Shown: positions 1 to 10,492, counted from the first letter of the stretch. The stretch: DNA of 64,000 nt from Aequorivita lipolytica (GCF_007997135.1 NZ_VORU01000001.1:248001-312000), one strand, 5' to 3'. Numbers and translations: made by a program. The notes: generated by a model not told the origin, from the sequence alone.

Positions 1-2
1 GA

Positions 3-914
3 ATCCCGCAAAAATATGCGGCCCTTGAAACATCAAAAATTGTATTGATTCCAGTTCCGTATGACGGAACCAGCACCTGGCAAAAAGGTGCCGACAAAGG
101 CCCCGAAGCATTTTTGAATGCTTCAGAAAACATGGAACTGTATGACATTGAAACCCGAACAGAGGTTTACAAGCAAGGGGTTTTCCTTGCAGATGCCATT
201 ACAGAAAATTCGTCACCCGAGGCAATGGTTTCAGAAGTACACAAAGCCACAAAAGATTATATTAAGCGAAACAAGTTTGTAACCATTTTTGGGGGTGAAC
301 ACAGCATTTCTATAGGCACTATACGTGCCTTCAATGAATGTTTCGACAACCTAACCGTGCTTCACATAGATGCACACGCCGATTTGCGCAAAGATTTCCA
401 CGGAAGTGCCTGCAACCATGCCTGCGCTGTTTACGAAGCAAGCCAGACCACAAACCTTGTTCAAGTTGGAATCCGCAGTATGGATGTTGCTGAAACCCGC
501 GTTATGGACGAGGAAAAAGTATTCTTTGCACATGATATGGCAAAAGACGAATACTGGATGGACAAAGTAATTGAGGCTTTGGGCGAAAACGTTTTTATCA
601 CTTTCGATCTTGATGCATTCGACCCTTCAATCCTTCCATCAACCGGAACCCCGGAACCAGGCGGACTTTTTTGGTATGAAACATTGGATTTCCTAAAACA
701 AGTTTTTGATGAAAGAAACGTAGTAGGTTTTGACATTGTGGAATTATGTCCAAATGAAGAAGAAAGAGCTTCAGATTTTGTGGCGGCAAAACTTTACTAC
801 AAAATGTTGACCTATAAATTTGCAGGAACTGAAGAAGGTGACGAATACGATAACCATTTTAACGAAACCAAAAAAGGCGTTTCAAAATTTAATACTGAAG
901 AAGATGAGTACTAG
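3..914 (+). CDS. speB: Agmatinase (arginase family), 5' end cut by window edge
   Basis: Hydrolyses agmatine to putrescine and urea in the cytoplasm. The frame is open from base 3 with no start codon in a sensible place, so the first few residues lie outside the window. All binuclear manganese ligands of the ureohydrolase fold are visible: GGEHS with the histidine at about nt 300, HIDAHADLR at about nt 363-389, and FDLDAFDP at about nt 603-626. The visible length of about 303 residues fits the family. It overlaps the start of the next gene by 11 bp, so the two are translationally coupled. Agmatinase beside a DHS-like gene is a known polyamine arrangement in flavobacteria. Formimidoylglutamase is the main alternative but fits less well in this context. 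Confidence 0.9.
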   Translation: MPQKYAALETSKIVLIPVPYDGTSTWQKGADKGPEAFLNASENMELYDIETRTEVYKQGVFLADAITENSSPEAMVSEVHKATKDYIKRNKFVTIFGGEHSISIGTIRAFNECFDNLTVLHIDAHADLRKDFHGSACNHACAVYEASQTTNLVQVGIRSMDVAETRVMDEEKVFFAHDMAKDEYWMDKVIEALGENVFITFDLDAFDPSILPSTGTPEPGGLFWYETLDFLKQVFDERNVVGFDIVELCPNEEERASDFVAAKLYYKMLTYKFAGTEEGDEYDNHFNETKKGVSKFNTEEDEY

Positions 915-1881
915 CAAGGGATCCATTTCCCAATTTATTGAAAAATATTATTTACACTTTAATGCCGCCGCCCTTGTGGATGCCGCAAAAGGTTACGAAG
1001 CTCAACTTGCAAAAGGTTCTAAAATGCTCGTGTCTCTTGCTGGTGCTATGAGTACTGCAGAATTGGGAAAGATTTTTGCTGAAATGATCCGTCAGGATAA
1101 AGTTCAGATTATCTCCTGTACAGGCGCAAACCTTGAGGAAGATATCATGAACCTCGTGGCACACAGCCATTATGAGCGCGTACCAAATTATCGCGATTTA
1201 ACTCCGCAGGATGAGTGGGATTTGCTAGAAAGAGGAATGAACCGCGTAACCGATACATGTATTCCTGAGGAAGAAGCTTTCAGAAGAATCCAAAAACACA
1301 TCGTAAAATTATGGAAAGATGCTGAAGCTAAAGGCGAACGCTATCTTCCGCATGAATATATGTACAAACTTCTTTTAAGTGGCGTAATGGAAGAACATTA
1401 CGAAATAGATTTAAAAGACTCGTGGATGTATGCAGCCGCGGAAAAGAACCTACCAATAATTTGCCCAGGTTGGGAAGATAGTACTATGGGGAACATCTTC
1501 GCGAGCTACGTTTTAAAAGGCGAATTGAAAGCTTCTACAATGAAAAGCGGTATTGAGTACATGACTTTCTTAGCTGATTGGTACACGGAAAATTCCAAAA
1601 AAGGAATTGGTTTCTTTCAGATTGGTGGTGGAATAGCGGGAGATTTTCCAATTTGCGTAGTGCCGATGCTTTATCAAGATATGGAGCGACCTGAAACTCC
1701 ATTTTGGAGTTACTTCTGTCAGATAAGTGATTCTACTACCAGTTTTGGAAGTTATTCGGGAGCCGTTCCAAATGAAAAGATTACTTGGGGCAAATTAGAT
1801 ATCGATACTCCAAAGTTCATTATTGAGAGTGATGCCACCATTGTAGCGCCTCTCATTTTTGCATATCTACTTGATATGTAA
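904..1881 (+). CDS. Deoxyhypusine synthase-like protein
   Basis: A 325-residue protein of the deoxyhypusine/homospermidine synthase family. I chose the ATG at 904, which overlaps the agmatinase stop; an upstream in-frame codon at 820 would bury 28 residues in that gene. The family's catalytic lysine lies in a WGK motif, and here TWGKLDID is present with Lys297. The N-terminal half has the NAD-binding style segments LVSLAGAMSTAELG and SCTGANLEED. Bacteria have no eIF5A, so hypusine formation is unlikely. Coupling to agmatinase suggests an aminobutyl or aminopropyl transfer between polyamines, such as homospermidine synthesis; the exact substrate cannot be read from sequence. Confidence 0.85.
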   Translation: MSTSKGSISQFIEKYYLHFNAAALVDAAKGYEAQLAKGSKMLVSLAGAMSTAELGKIFAEMIRQDKVQIISCTGANLEEDIMNLVAHSHYERVPNYRDLTPQDEWDLLERGMNRVTDTCIPEEEAFRRIQKHIVKLWKDAEAKGERYLPHEYMYKLLLSGVMEEHYEIDLKDSWMYAAAEKNLPIICPGWEDSTMGNIFASYVLKGELKASTMKSGIEYMTFLADWYTENSKKGIGFFQIGGGIAGDFPICVVPMLYQDMERPETPFWSYFCQISDSTTSFGSYSGAVPNEKITWGKLDIDTPKFIIESDATIVAPLIFAYLLDM

Positions 1882-1921
1882 AAAATTGAGTTAAAATGTT
1901 TTTTAACCTAGACAAATGTCG

Positions 1922-1929
1922 TAAATTTG
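1922..1929 (+). promoter_or_regulatory. TAnnTTTG -7 box of the toxin-antitoxin operon
   Basis: TAAATTTG is an exact match to the Bacteroidota -7 consensus and lies 19 bp before the antitoxin ATG. No clear -33 TTTG is seen at the usual distance. A 9-bp direct repeat, GACAAATGT, lies on both sides of the box (1911-1919 and 1932-1940) and could be an autoregulatory operator. The box covers the alternative TTG start at 1927, which argues against that start. Confidence 0.5.
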
Positions 1930-1947
1930 AAGACAAATGTATTTGTT

Positions 1948-2436
1948 ATGAGTTACGATGAACAAAATATTACAATTAATGAAGTAAATGAGTCTCTAAG
2001 CCTTTATATAAAAAGTATTGATGATATGTCTGGAAAGCTTTCTTTCGCAGAATTTTTTCTAGACAAAATGCTCATCGTTCAAGCCATTAGAAAGGGACTT
2101 CCCTATAAAATTTTCAATCAAATAAAATCACTTACTCCGTTTAGCGACGCTGATTGGGCAGAATATTTGGATCTTTCTCTAAAAAGCTTGCAGCGGTATC
2201 GGGATGATAAGGATTTTTATTTCAAGCCTATCCATACTGAGAAAATATTTGAACTTGCCGAGGTTACTAATTTTGGAATGGAAGTTTTCGGTTCTTCCGA
2301 AAAATTCTATGGGTGGCTAAACGCCCATTCCTATGCACTAAATGGTTATAAACCTGGTGAACTATTAAAAGATTCTTACGGTAAGGAAATGGTAATGGCT
2401 GAACTTAACCGCATTGAACATGGTATTTTCGCCTAA
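1948..2436 (+). CDS. Xre/MbcA/ParS-type antitoxin (DUF2384)
   Basis: A 162-residue antitoxin of the Xre-MbcA-ParS family that pairs with RES toxins. The N-terminal half is a helical DNA-binding region (SDADWAEYLDLSLKSLQRY). The C-terminal half carries the toxin-binding features FGSSEKFYGWLNAHSYALNG and ELLKDSYGKEMV with a terminal acidic helix. I prefer the ATG at 1948; an in-frame TTG at 1927 overlaps a -7 promoter box. The stop overlaps the toxin start (TAATG). It would neutralise the RES protein and repress the operon, as in known Xre-RES modules. Confidence 0.87.
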   Translation: MSYDEQNITINEVNESLSLYIKSIDDMSGKLSFAEFFLDKMLIVQAIRKGLPYKIFNQIKSLTPFSDADWAEYLDLSLKSLQRYRDDKDFYFKPIHTEKIFELAEVTNFGMEVFGSSEKFYGWLNAHSYALNGYKPGELLKDSYGKEMVMAELNRIEHGIFA

Positions 2437-2897
2437 TGCGGGTATTTAGGCTGTCTCGAGAGAAGTATGAAAGGGATTTAAGCGGTAAAGGTGCAGCTCT
2501 TTACGGAAATCGTTGGAATTCCAAAGGTATTGAAATGCTATATACTGCTGAAAGCAGGGCACTTGCAATGGCCGAAGTAATCGTACATTTAAGCCTTGCT
2601 AGCTTGCCCGATGATTACAAAATGATTGAAATTGAAGTTCCAGACAGCATTGAAATCAAAATCCCAAAACGAAAGTATTTGGACAATAGCTGGAACACCT
2701 ATCCTCCAAAATTGAATACTCAAACTATAGGAAATGCCTTCATTTATTCAAATAAATACTGTGTACTCAAAGTACCTTCTGCAGTAGTGAAAGGCGATTT
2801 CAATTATCTGTTGAACCCTAATCATCATGATTTTAAAAAGGTGAAAATTATTGAAATAGTCGATTTCCCGTTTGACAAAAGAATATTTAATCAGTAA
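2436..2897 (+). CDS. RES-domain toxin
   Basis: A 153-residue RES-family toxin. The three diagnostic positions are present: the arginine in GNRWNSKG near residue 27, the glutamate in MLYTAESRALAMAEV near residue 41, and the serine in VPSAVVKGDFNYLLNP near residue 117. RES toxins of the Xre partner group degrade cellular NAD+ by phosphorolysis or a related reaction and stop growth. The start shares one base with the antitoxin stop. Length and motif spacing look intact, so the module is probably functional. Confidence 0.87.
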   Translation: MRVFRLSREKYERDLSGKGAALYGNRWNSKGIEMLYTAESRALAMAEVIVHLSLASLPDDYKMIEIEVPDSIEIKIPKRKYLDNSWNTYPPKLNTQTIGNAFIYSNKYCVLKVPSAVVKGDFNYLLNPNHHDFKKVKIIEIVDFPFDKRIFNQ

Positions 2898-2914
2898 CTG
2901 AATATCAAAATTAT

Positions 2915-4453
2915 ATGGAACCACAAAAAATTGAAAATATAGAACTGAAGTTTTTGACTCTCAAAGACTACGAAGCGCTAAAATCGGCGACCATACAGTC
3001 TTATGGTGGTATGCCTAACAGCTATTGGAAGATAGATGAAATTGGAAATTTGATAGAAATCTTCCCTGAAGGACAAGTGGTTATTATGGCAGATGGCGAG
3101 ATAGCCGGTTGCGCTCTCTCCATCATTGTTGATTTCGATGAATTAGGTGAAAAACACACATACAGAGATATTACAGACGATCCCACCTTCACAATTCACG
3201 ACACTGAAGGTGATGTGCTTTACGGAATAGACGTATTTATCCGTCCAGACTTTCGAGGTCTCCGTTTGGGAAGAAGATTATACGATTATAGAAAAGAACT
3301 TTGTGAAAACTTAAATTTAAAAAGTATCGTCTTTGGCGGAAGAATGCCAAACTATCATTTACACTCCGATAAACTTTCTCCAAAACAATACATTGAAAAA
3401 GTAAAGCGCAAACAAATTGATGACCCAGTTTTAAACTTTCAAATTTCAAACGATTTTCACCCGGTGCGTGTTCTAAAAGGTTATCTGGAAGGAGACAAAG
3501 CTTCCGGGGAATTCGCGGTTTTGATGGAATGGGACAATATATATTACACCAAACCCGAGAAAAAACCAAAGCCTTCAGCAATAAAGAGTATTGTGCGCCT
3601 TGGCCTTATTCAATGGCAAATGCGAAGCTATTCGGGAATGGAAGAGTTGATGCACCAAGCCGAGTATTTTATAGATTGCGTTGCAGGTTACCGTTGCGAT
3701 TTCGCCATGTTTCCAGAATTTTTCAACGCGCCGCTGATGGCAAAGTATAACCATTTGAGCGAGCCAGACGCTATTAGAGAATTAGCAAAGTACACCAAAG
3801 AAATTACCGAAAGACTATCCCAACTTTCAATTTCATACAATATCAATATCATAACAGGCAGCATGCCTGAAATGGTTCGTGGCAAACTTTACAACGTGGG
3901 CTATTTATGCCGTCGCGACGGAAGTGTTGAACGTTATGAAAAAATCCATGTTACTCCAGATGAAGAACGTGTTTGGGGAATGTCGAACGGAAATTCTCTA
4001 AAAACTTTTGATACCGATTGCGGAAAAATCGGTGTCTTGATATGTTACGATTCCGAGTTTCCCGAACTTTCGAGATTACTTTCGGATGAAGGAATGGACA
4101 TTCTTTTTGTCCCATTCTTAACGGACACCCAAAACGGTTATTCCCGCGTAAGATTGTGCGCCCAAGCTAGAGCCATAGAAAACGAATGTTACGTAGCCAT
4201 TGCAGGAAGTGTGGGCAATCTACCAAAAGTGCATAACATGGATATACAGTACGCCCAAAGCGCTGTCTTCACCCCGTGCGACTTCTCATTCCCCAACAAT
4301 GGAATAAAAGCGGAAGCAACCACAAATACCGAGATGATTTTAGTGGCAGATGTAGATTTAGATTTACTACGCGAATTGCACACTTTTGGTGCGGTCAGAA
4401 ATTTAAAGGATAGAAGAAAAGATTTTTATAGGTTGGAAAGGGTAAAAAAATAA
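2915..4453 (+). CDS. GNAT acetyltransferase fused to carbon-nitrogen hydrolase
   Basis: A 512-residue two-domain protein. Residues 1-210 form a GNAT N-acetyltransferase; the acetyl-CoA loop is in RPDFRGLRLGRRLY (110-123). Residues 224-512 form a nitrilase-superfamily amidase with the catalytic triad Glu268 (MFPEFF), Lys343 (YEKIHVTPDE) and Cys377 (VLICYDSEFPE). The same architecture recurs in Bacteroidota; its substrate is not known to me. The two active sites suggest acylation and deacylation or amide hydrolysis of one amine-containing compound. It starts 17 bp after the toxin gene but is probably unrelated to it. Confidence 0.88.
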   Translation: MEPQKIENIELKFLTLKDYEALKSATIQSYGGMPNSYWKIDEIGNLIEIFPEGQVVIMADGEIAGCALSIIVDFDELGEKHTYRDITDDPTFTIHDTEGDVLYGIDVFIRPDFRGLRLGRRLYDYRKELCENLNLKSIVFGGRMPNYHLHSDKLSPKQYIEKVKRKQIDDPVLNFQISNDFHPVRVLKGYLEGDKASGEFAVLMEWDNIYYTKPEKKPKPSAIKSIVRLGLIQWQMRSYSGMEELMHQAEYFIDCVAGYRCDFAMFPEFFNAPLMAKYNHLSEPDAIRELAKYTKEITERLSQLSISYNINIITGSMPEMVRGKLYNVGYLCRRDGSVERYEKIHVTPDEERVWGMSNGNSLKTFDTDCGKIGVLICYDSEFPELSRLLSDEGMDILFVPFLTDTQNGYSRVRLCAQARAIENECYVAIAGSVGNLPKVHNMDIQYAQSAVFTPCDFSFPNNGIKAEATTNTEMILVADVDLDLLRELHTFGAVRNLKDRRKDFYRLERVKK

Positions 4454-4470
4454 AAGTTCATAAATAACGC

Positions 4471-4527
4471 TCCTTCCCCTTTTTCAGGGGAAGGTGGCCC
4501 CCAACTTTGGTCGGGGTCGGAAGGGGT
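4471..4527. repeat. GC-rich palindromic repeat forming the 3' end of the mannosyltransferase-like gene
   Basis: The segment has a perfect hairpin CCTTCCCC / GGGGAAGG at 4472-4492 followed by GGCCCCCAAC...GGTCGGGGTCGG. It lies between the convergent GNAT-nitrilase and mannosyltransferase-like genes and encodes the last residues (RPRPKLGATFP) and stop of the latter. It could act as a bidirectional terminator. Its GC content is well above the surroundings, which suggests an inserted dispersed repeat. Confidence 0.6.
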
Positions 4528-5893
4528 AAATCTCCCAAACCGCAACCCCAATTACCACAAAATATTCCAAAGCCACCAACCAAAGCTTCTCATCAAAACC
4601 AACTTTTCCGTAGGCTGAATAACTCAACATGACCATAAAACTCCAAATAATCGGGAATTTATATTTTGTAAAAACGGATAGTAAAAGGGGAGTGGCAATA
4701 TACCAAGGGTGAACAGTTGTTGAAAGTAAAAAGTAAAACGAAACAACAAAAAGCATAGCAATAACTAATTGCTGCGGAGTTTTATTTTTTCTGAAAAAAG
4801 CAATTCCCAAAACAAAAAGCAACACTAAAAACGGAAGAATTTTCCCAACGGTTTCAATTAAATTCCACCCCACAATCTGAAATCCAATCCAACGAATTAC
4901 ATAATAAACACTAGCATTAAACTCAAAATTCTGAAACCAAAGAGCGGTAGTTGCTGAAAAATTCTGAATAAATTCTGGAGAAAGAAAGGGTAAAAAAGTA
5001 AGTATTACAGTCGTTCCGATTATAAAATAGAATACCAATAATCTTTTCACAGAGATTCTAAAGATTTTTAGAACTTTTGGGGTCTTATTTTCAACTTCGA
5101 AATATTTCAAAAACAAAGGTAAAAACAAAAGCGGAATCAACTTCACCGAAACAGAAACCCCAATCAAAACCGCCGCCCAAAACCATTTTCCCTTAAATAG
5201 TAAATACAAAGCCCAAACAAAAAAGAAAAGCATCACGCCTTCAAAATGGAGGTTTCCGGTAAGTTCAATTATTATAAAAGGGCTTAAAAAATACCAAAAA
5301 ATATTTTTGATTGGAAGATTTAATTTTTCCAATATTTTTTTTCCGAAGTAAAGTATTCCAACATCTGCAAAAATAATAAGCACTCGAAGAACTACCACGG
5401 AACCCAAAATACTTTTTCCTCCAAACAGTGTAGCAATAGCAAAAAATAATTGATTGATAGGCGGATAATTACTGAAATGGCTGGCATTAAGCCCCCCCAT
5501 CCCATCGATTAATTGTTGGGATTGTTCAACTGTCACCTCGAGCCCTTCGACTCCGCTCAGGACAGGCTCCGTTGAAAAGTTGGGAGTAAATAAATATGGA
5601 CTTACGCCCTGTAACAGCAATCTTCCATCCCACAAAAACCGATAAAAATCCTGCGAAAGATTTGGGACTGCAGCAATAAAAATAAATCGAAAAGCAATTC
5701 CGAATGCAGCTAAAAGCCAAAAGTTTAGCTTTAATTTTTCAATAAAAAGATAGGCCGTGAAAAAAAGTGCAGTGTAAAGAGATATGAGTTTTACAAAATC
5801 ACTGCGCTCCAAATTATAAGCGAAACTTACATAAAAAGCGATGGAGGTTATCGCGAAGAGAAGCGGTATTTTATATAGCTTAATGAAATTCAA
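4484..5893 (-). CDS. Multi-spanning membrane glycosyltransferase (mannosyltransferase-like)
   Basis: A 469-residue integral membrane protein with about ten to twelve hydrophobic helices. It has the look of a GT-C polyprenyl-phosphate-mannose dependent transferase: an acidic loop after the first helices (SQDFYRFLWDGRLLLQGVSPY), a periplasmic NYPPINQLFFA motif, and HPWYIATPL late in the protein. The residues PVLSGVEG in the first large loop are encoded by an inserted dispersed repeat (5543-5569), and the last eleven residues by another repeat. Neither breaks the frame. The lipid or sugar acceptor cannot be deduced. Confidence 0.7.
   Translation of the reverse strand: MNFIKLYKIPLLFAITSIAFYVSFAYNLERSDFVKLISLYTALFFTAYLFIEKLKLNFWLLAAFGIAFRFIFIAAVPNLSQDFYRFLWDGRLLLQGVSPYLFTPNFSTEPVLSGVEGLEVTVEQSQQLIDGMGGLNASHFSNYPPINQLFFAIATLFGGKSILGSVVVLRVLIIFADVGILYFGKKILEKLNLPIKNIFWYFLSPFIIIELTGNLHFEGVMLFFFVWALYLLFKGKWFWAAVLIGVSVSVKLIPLLFLPLFLKYFEVENKTPKVLKIFRISVKRLLVFYFIIGTTVILTFLPFLSPEFIQNFSATTALWFQNFEFNASVYYVIRWIGFQIVGWNLIETVGKILPFLVLLFVLGIAFFRKNKTPQQLVIAMLFVVSFYFLLSTTVHPWYIATPLLLSVFTKYKFPIIWSFMVMLSYSAYGKVGFDEKLWLVALEYFVVIGVAVWEIYPFRPRPKLGATFP
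5543..5569. repeat. Dispersed TTCGACT-GCTCAG element, in frame inside a CDS
   Basis: The core CTTCGACTCCGCTCAGG followed by ACAGGCTC is one of nine related copies in the window. Here it is read in frame as part of an extracytoplasmic loop of the membrane glycosyltransferase. Confidence 0.75.
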
Positions 5894-5971
5894 AAACCGT
5901 TTTATTTTAATCGTTAATAGAAATTCAAAAATCTAAAATCTAAAATCGGCAATCTAAAATCGTAAATCTCG

Positions 5972-7099
5972 TCAGTCTTGCCACTCAGCAATAAAAAGAT
6001 TGGTATCACGGCCGCCACCATTATTTCTGTTACTTGAAAACGCCAACTTTTTACCGTCATTTGAAAAAACGGGGAAAGCATCAAAAGTTTCTCCATGTGT
6101 CACACGCTCCAGATTTTTACCATCAAGATCAATCAAATACAGATTGAATGGAAACCCTCTTTCTGCCTCAAAATTGCTGGAAAACAAAATCTTTTTTCCT
6201 GAAGGATGAAAGAAAGGCGCCCAATTTGCATTGCCCAAATGAGTAAGCTGTTTGAGTTCGCTGCCATCGTCATTGCAAATAAATAGCTCCATTTCGGTGG
6301 GCTGCACCAAACCTTGGGCGAGCAAATCTTTGTATTCTTTTATTTCTTCTTCGGTCTTTGGGCGGGAAGCTCGAAAAATCAATTTGCTTCCATCCGGTGA
6401 AAAGAACGCGCCACCGTCATAACCCAATTCGTTAGTGATTTGTTTTACATTTTTCCCATCAAGATCCATCGTGTAAAGCTCCAAATCGCCACTTCGCATA
6501 GAGGTGAAAACAATCTTATCTCCTTTTGGTGAAACGGTCGCTTCGGCATCGTAGCCAGGTTCTTTAGTAAGTTGAGCAGTAATATTGCCTTTCAAATCCG
6601 CTACAAAAATGTCGAAACTGTCATAAACGGGCCACACGTATTTTCCTTCCTTTTTCAGCGGAACTTCGGGACAATTTTCGTCTTTTAAATGTGTGCTTCC
6701 GTAAACAATATGTTCCCCGTCCGGCAGAAAATAGCTGCAGGTAGTTCGGCCTTGTCCGGTACTAATCATCGGCGGTTGTTTCTCTTGAAAATTTTCATCA
6801 GCGTTCATCAAGAACATTTGGTCGCAGTTTACGCCCCAGTTTTTATAGTTACTTTGGAAGATGAGTTTGCTATCGTCAAAACTCCAATAGGCTTCAGCGT
6901 TATCGCCCCCAAATGTAACTTGCCGAATATTTTTGAAGTGCTTTTCTTCGGGATAAATTAGGGTGTCATTTGTTTGTGGATCAAGAACGGCCATTCCCGT
7001 TTTTTCAATTTCGTTGTTTGATTCTTTTGATGTTTCTTTTACTCCATTTTTACAACTTGCGAAAAGAGATATAATAATGATTGCGTAAACTATTTTCAT
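5972..7099 (-). CDS. TolB-like beta-propeller lipoprotein
   Basis: A 375-residue lipoprotein: the signal MKIVYAIIIISLFASC ends in a lipobox cysteine at residue 16. The rest consists of WD40-like/TolB repeats with the recurring pattern SPDGSKLIFRA, SPKGDKIVFTS, SNDGKKLAFSS, about six blades. It is probably anchored to the outer or inner membrane facing the periplasm and acts as a binding or scaffolding propeller. It is transcribed divergently from the M28 peptidase lipoprotein, with only 37 bp between the two ATG codons, so the two may be co-regulated. Confidence 0.82.
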   Translation of the reverse strand: MKIVYAIIIISLFASCKNGVKETSKESNNEIEKTGMAVLDPQTNDTLIYPEEKHFKNIRQVTFGGDNAEAYWSFDDSKLIFQSNYKNWGVNCDQMFLMNADENFQEKQPPMISTGQGRTTCSYFLPDGEHIVYGSTHLKDENCPEVPLKKEGKYVWPVYDSFDIFVADLKGNITAQLTKEPGYDAEATVSPKGDKIVFTSMRSGDLELYTMDLDGKNVKQITNELGYDGGAFFSPDGSKLIFRASRPKTEEEIKEYKDLLAQGLVQPTEMELFICNDDGSELKQLTHLGNANWAPFFHPSGKKILFSSNFEAERGFPFNLYLIDLDGKNLERVTHGETFDAFPVFSNDGKKLAFSSNRNNGGGRDTNLFIAEWQD

Positions 7100-7113
7100 T
7101 TGTGTGTATTATG

Positions 7114-7131
7114 TATTTTTGAACAAAAGTA
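7114..7131. promoter_or_regulatory. Divergent -7 boxes between two lipoprotein genes
   Basis: On the plus strand TATTTTTG (7114-7121) fits TAnnTTTG and points to the M28 peptidase gene. On the minus strand TACTTTTG (7131-7124) fits too and points to the propeller gene. The -33 regions are poor, so this call rests on the -7 boxes and the lack of room for anything else. Confidence 0.45.
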
Positions 7132-7136
7132 ACAAT

Positions 7137-8387
7137 ATGCGTACAATTTTAGTGATATTTCTGGCAATGCTTATTTTTTCCTGCAAGGAAACAAAAGTGA
7201 AATCAGTAAGTATGAAAGAAGACGTCTCCGTTTTAGCTAACGATAGTCTTAACGGGAGAAAAACGGGTTCTGAAGGTGAAAAAAAGGCTGCTGAATATAT
7301 TGCGACAAGGTTTGCAGATTTAGGATTGCAGCCGAAAGGAACCGACGGCTATTTTCAGAAATTTACTTTTAAGGCAAGCAAAAATCCGCATCAGGAAGCA
7401 GAATTTACTTCAGAAAAAAATGATCCTTCGACTGGGCTCAGGGTTGAAACAGGTGAAAACGTAGTTGCATATTTGGACAACAAGGCAGAAAACACTGTTG
7501 TGATTGGCGCGCATTACGACCATTTGGGAATGGGCGGCGAAGGTTCACTGTACCGCGAAGGCGAAGCAATCCACAACGGCGCTGATGATAATGCGAGCGG
7601 CGTGGCAATGATGCTTCATCTGGCAGATTCGCTCCGCTTCGACTCCGCTCAGCGACCGAAAAATAATAATTTCTTATTCATCGCTTTTTCTGGGGAAGAG
7701 GAAGGATTATTGGGTTCAAATTATTTTGTAAAAAATCCAACAATCGATACAAAAAAAGTAACCTATATGCTGAATATGGATATGGTGGGAAGGCTGAATT
7801 CTGGTAATACTTTGGCGGTTTACGGCTTGGGAACTTCGCCTATTTTGAAGCAAACAGTAAAGGCAAACGCCGGCGATTTAAACATTGTAGAAAACGAAAG
7901 CGGTGTTGGGCCCAGCGACCATACTTCCTTTTATTTGGCAGATATTCCAGTTCTGCACTTTTTCACCGGACAGCACGAGGATTATCACAAACCGAGTGAT
8001 GACACCGAAAAGGTAAATTTTGCGGGAATGGAAATTGTTTCAAATTATATTTTCAGCATCATTAAAGATTTGGATTCGCAAAAGAAACTTCCTTTCAGAA
8101 AAACAAAAAACGAAAGCGAAGTGGTTCCAGATTTTAAAGTGACTTTAGGTGTTGTGCCCGATTATCTTTTCAGCGGAAAAGGAATGCGGATCGATGGGGT
8201 AAGTGAAGAAAAACCAGCCCAAAAAGCAGGACTTCAAAAAGGTGATGTTGTAGTGAAAATGGGCGAGTTTGAAGTGACCGATATGATGAGCTATATGAAA
8301 AGCCTTTCAAAATTTGAAAAGGGACAAACTGAAAGTGTTACTATTAATCGAGACGGCGAGCTGAAAGAGTTTGAGGTTACATTTTAA
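7137..8387 (+). CDS. M28 family metallopeptidase lipoprotein with C-terminal PDZ domain
   Basis: About 416 residues from the ATG at 7137, which gives the lipoprotein signal MRTILVIFLAMLIFSC; the in-frame ATG at 7104 would put eleven polar residues before it. M28 zinc ligands are visible: GAHYDHLG, GADDNASG, SGEEEGLLGS, NMDMVGRL and the late histidine in VLHFFTGQHEDYHKPSDD. Residues from about 330 form a PDZ domain (GMRIDGVSEEKPAQKAGLQKGD). It is likely a periplasmic aminopeptidase. Two dispersed repeats lie in frame, giving DPSTGLRV and RFDSAQRPK in surface loops. Confidence 0.88.
   Translation: MRTILVIFLAMLIFSCKETKVKSVSMKEDVSVLANDSLNGRKTGSEGEKKAAEYIATRFADLGLQPKGTDGYFQKFTFKASKNPHQEAEFTSEKNDPSTGLRVETGENVVAYLDNKAENTVVIGAHYDHLGMGGEGSLYREGEAIHNGADDNASGVAMMLHLADSLRFDSAQRPKNNNFLFIAFSGEEEGLLGSNYFVKNPTIDTKKVTYMLNMDMVGRLNSGNTLAVYGLGTSPILKQTVKANAGDLNIVENESGVGPSDHTSFYLADIPVLHFFTGQHEDYHKPSDDTEKVNFAGMEIVSNYIFSIIKDLDSQKKLPFRKTKNESEVVPDFKVTLGVVPDYLFSGKGMRIDGVSEEKPAQKAGLQKGDVVVKMGEFEVTDMMSYMKSLSKFEKGQTESVTINRDGELKEFEVTF
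7425..7443. repeat. Dispersed TTCGACT-GCTCAG element in peptidase gene (copy a)
   Basis: CCTTCGACTGGGCTCAGGG, a variant copy of the dispersed element, is translated in frame as part of the M28 peptidase before its first metal ligand. Confidence 0.65.
7635..7657. repeat. Dispersed TTCGACT-GCTCAG element in peptidase gene (copy b)
   Basis: A second copy with core CTTCGACTCCGCTCAG and short inverted ends (CGCT...AGCG). It is read in frame as RFDSAQRP between two metal-ligand motifs of the peptidase. Confidence 0.7.
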
Positions 8388-8390
8388 TCA

Positions 8391-8427
8391 AAAAAAACCT
8401 CAAAAGTCTCAGAGACTTTTGAGGTTT
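8391..8427. terminator. Bidirectional intrinsic terminator
   Basis: A perfect 13-bp stem, CCTCAAAAGTCTC (8398-8410) with GAGACTTTTGAGG (8412-8424), is flanked by A-run and T-run. It serves the peptidase gene on the plus strand and groEL on the minus strand. Confidence 0.9.
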
Positions 8428-8474
8428 AGTATAATTATACTGTGTACTGAATACTCAATACTGCAAAACTGAAT

Positions 8475-10163
<1,689 letters not shown>

Positions 10164-10191
10164 CTAATTTTTTGAATTTATTTATGAAATG

Positions 10192-10467
10192 TTAGATGAT
10201 AGCTAAAATATCTTCTTCGCGCATAATAAGATAATCCTTACCGTCAAACTTTAGTTCGCTGCCCGAGTACTTTCCGTAAAGAACGGTGTCGCCAACCTTA
10301 ACGGTCATTTTGTGGTCTTCTTTGCCTTTGCCTACGGCCATTACTTTCCCTTTTTGTGGTTTTTCTTTTGCAGAATCAGGAATGTATAAACCTGACGCAG
10401 TCTTAGTTTCTGCTTCTTGTGGTTCTACCAGAACGCGATCTGCAAGTGGTTGAATTTTTAATGCCAT
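10192..10467 (-). CDS. groES: Co-chaperonin GroES (Hsp10)
   Basis: A 91-residue co-chaperonin that caps the GroEL ring. The family features are the N-terminal [16 protein letters not shown], the mobile loop [15 protein letters not shown], and the C-terminal [13 protein letters not shown]. It is the first gene of groES-groEL. The upstream gap carries a sigma54-like -24/-12 box on this strand and, between box and gene, a copy of the dispersed TTCGACT-GCTCAG element in the leader. Confidence 0.98.
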   Translation of the reverse strand: MALKIQPLADRVLVEPQEAETKTASGLYIPDSAKEKPQKGKVMAVGKGKEDHKMTVKVGDTVLYGKYSGSELKFDGKDYLIMREEDILAII

Positions 10468-10492
10468 AGTAAAATTTTAATTTTATTATTCC

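Noticed and set aside
1927-1947. TTG start for the Xre antitoxin
   Set aside because: The codon lies in a perfect -7 promoter box, and an ATG follows 21 bases later.
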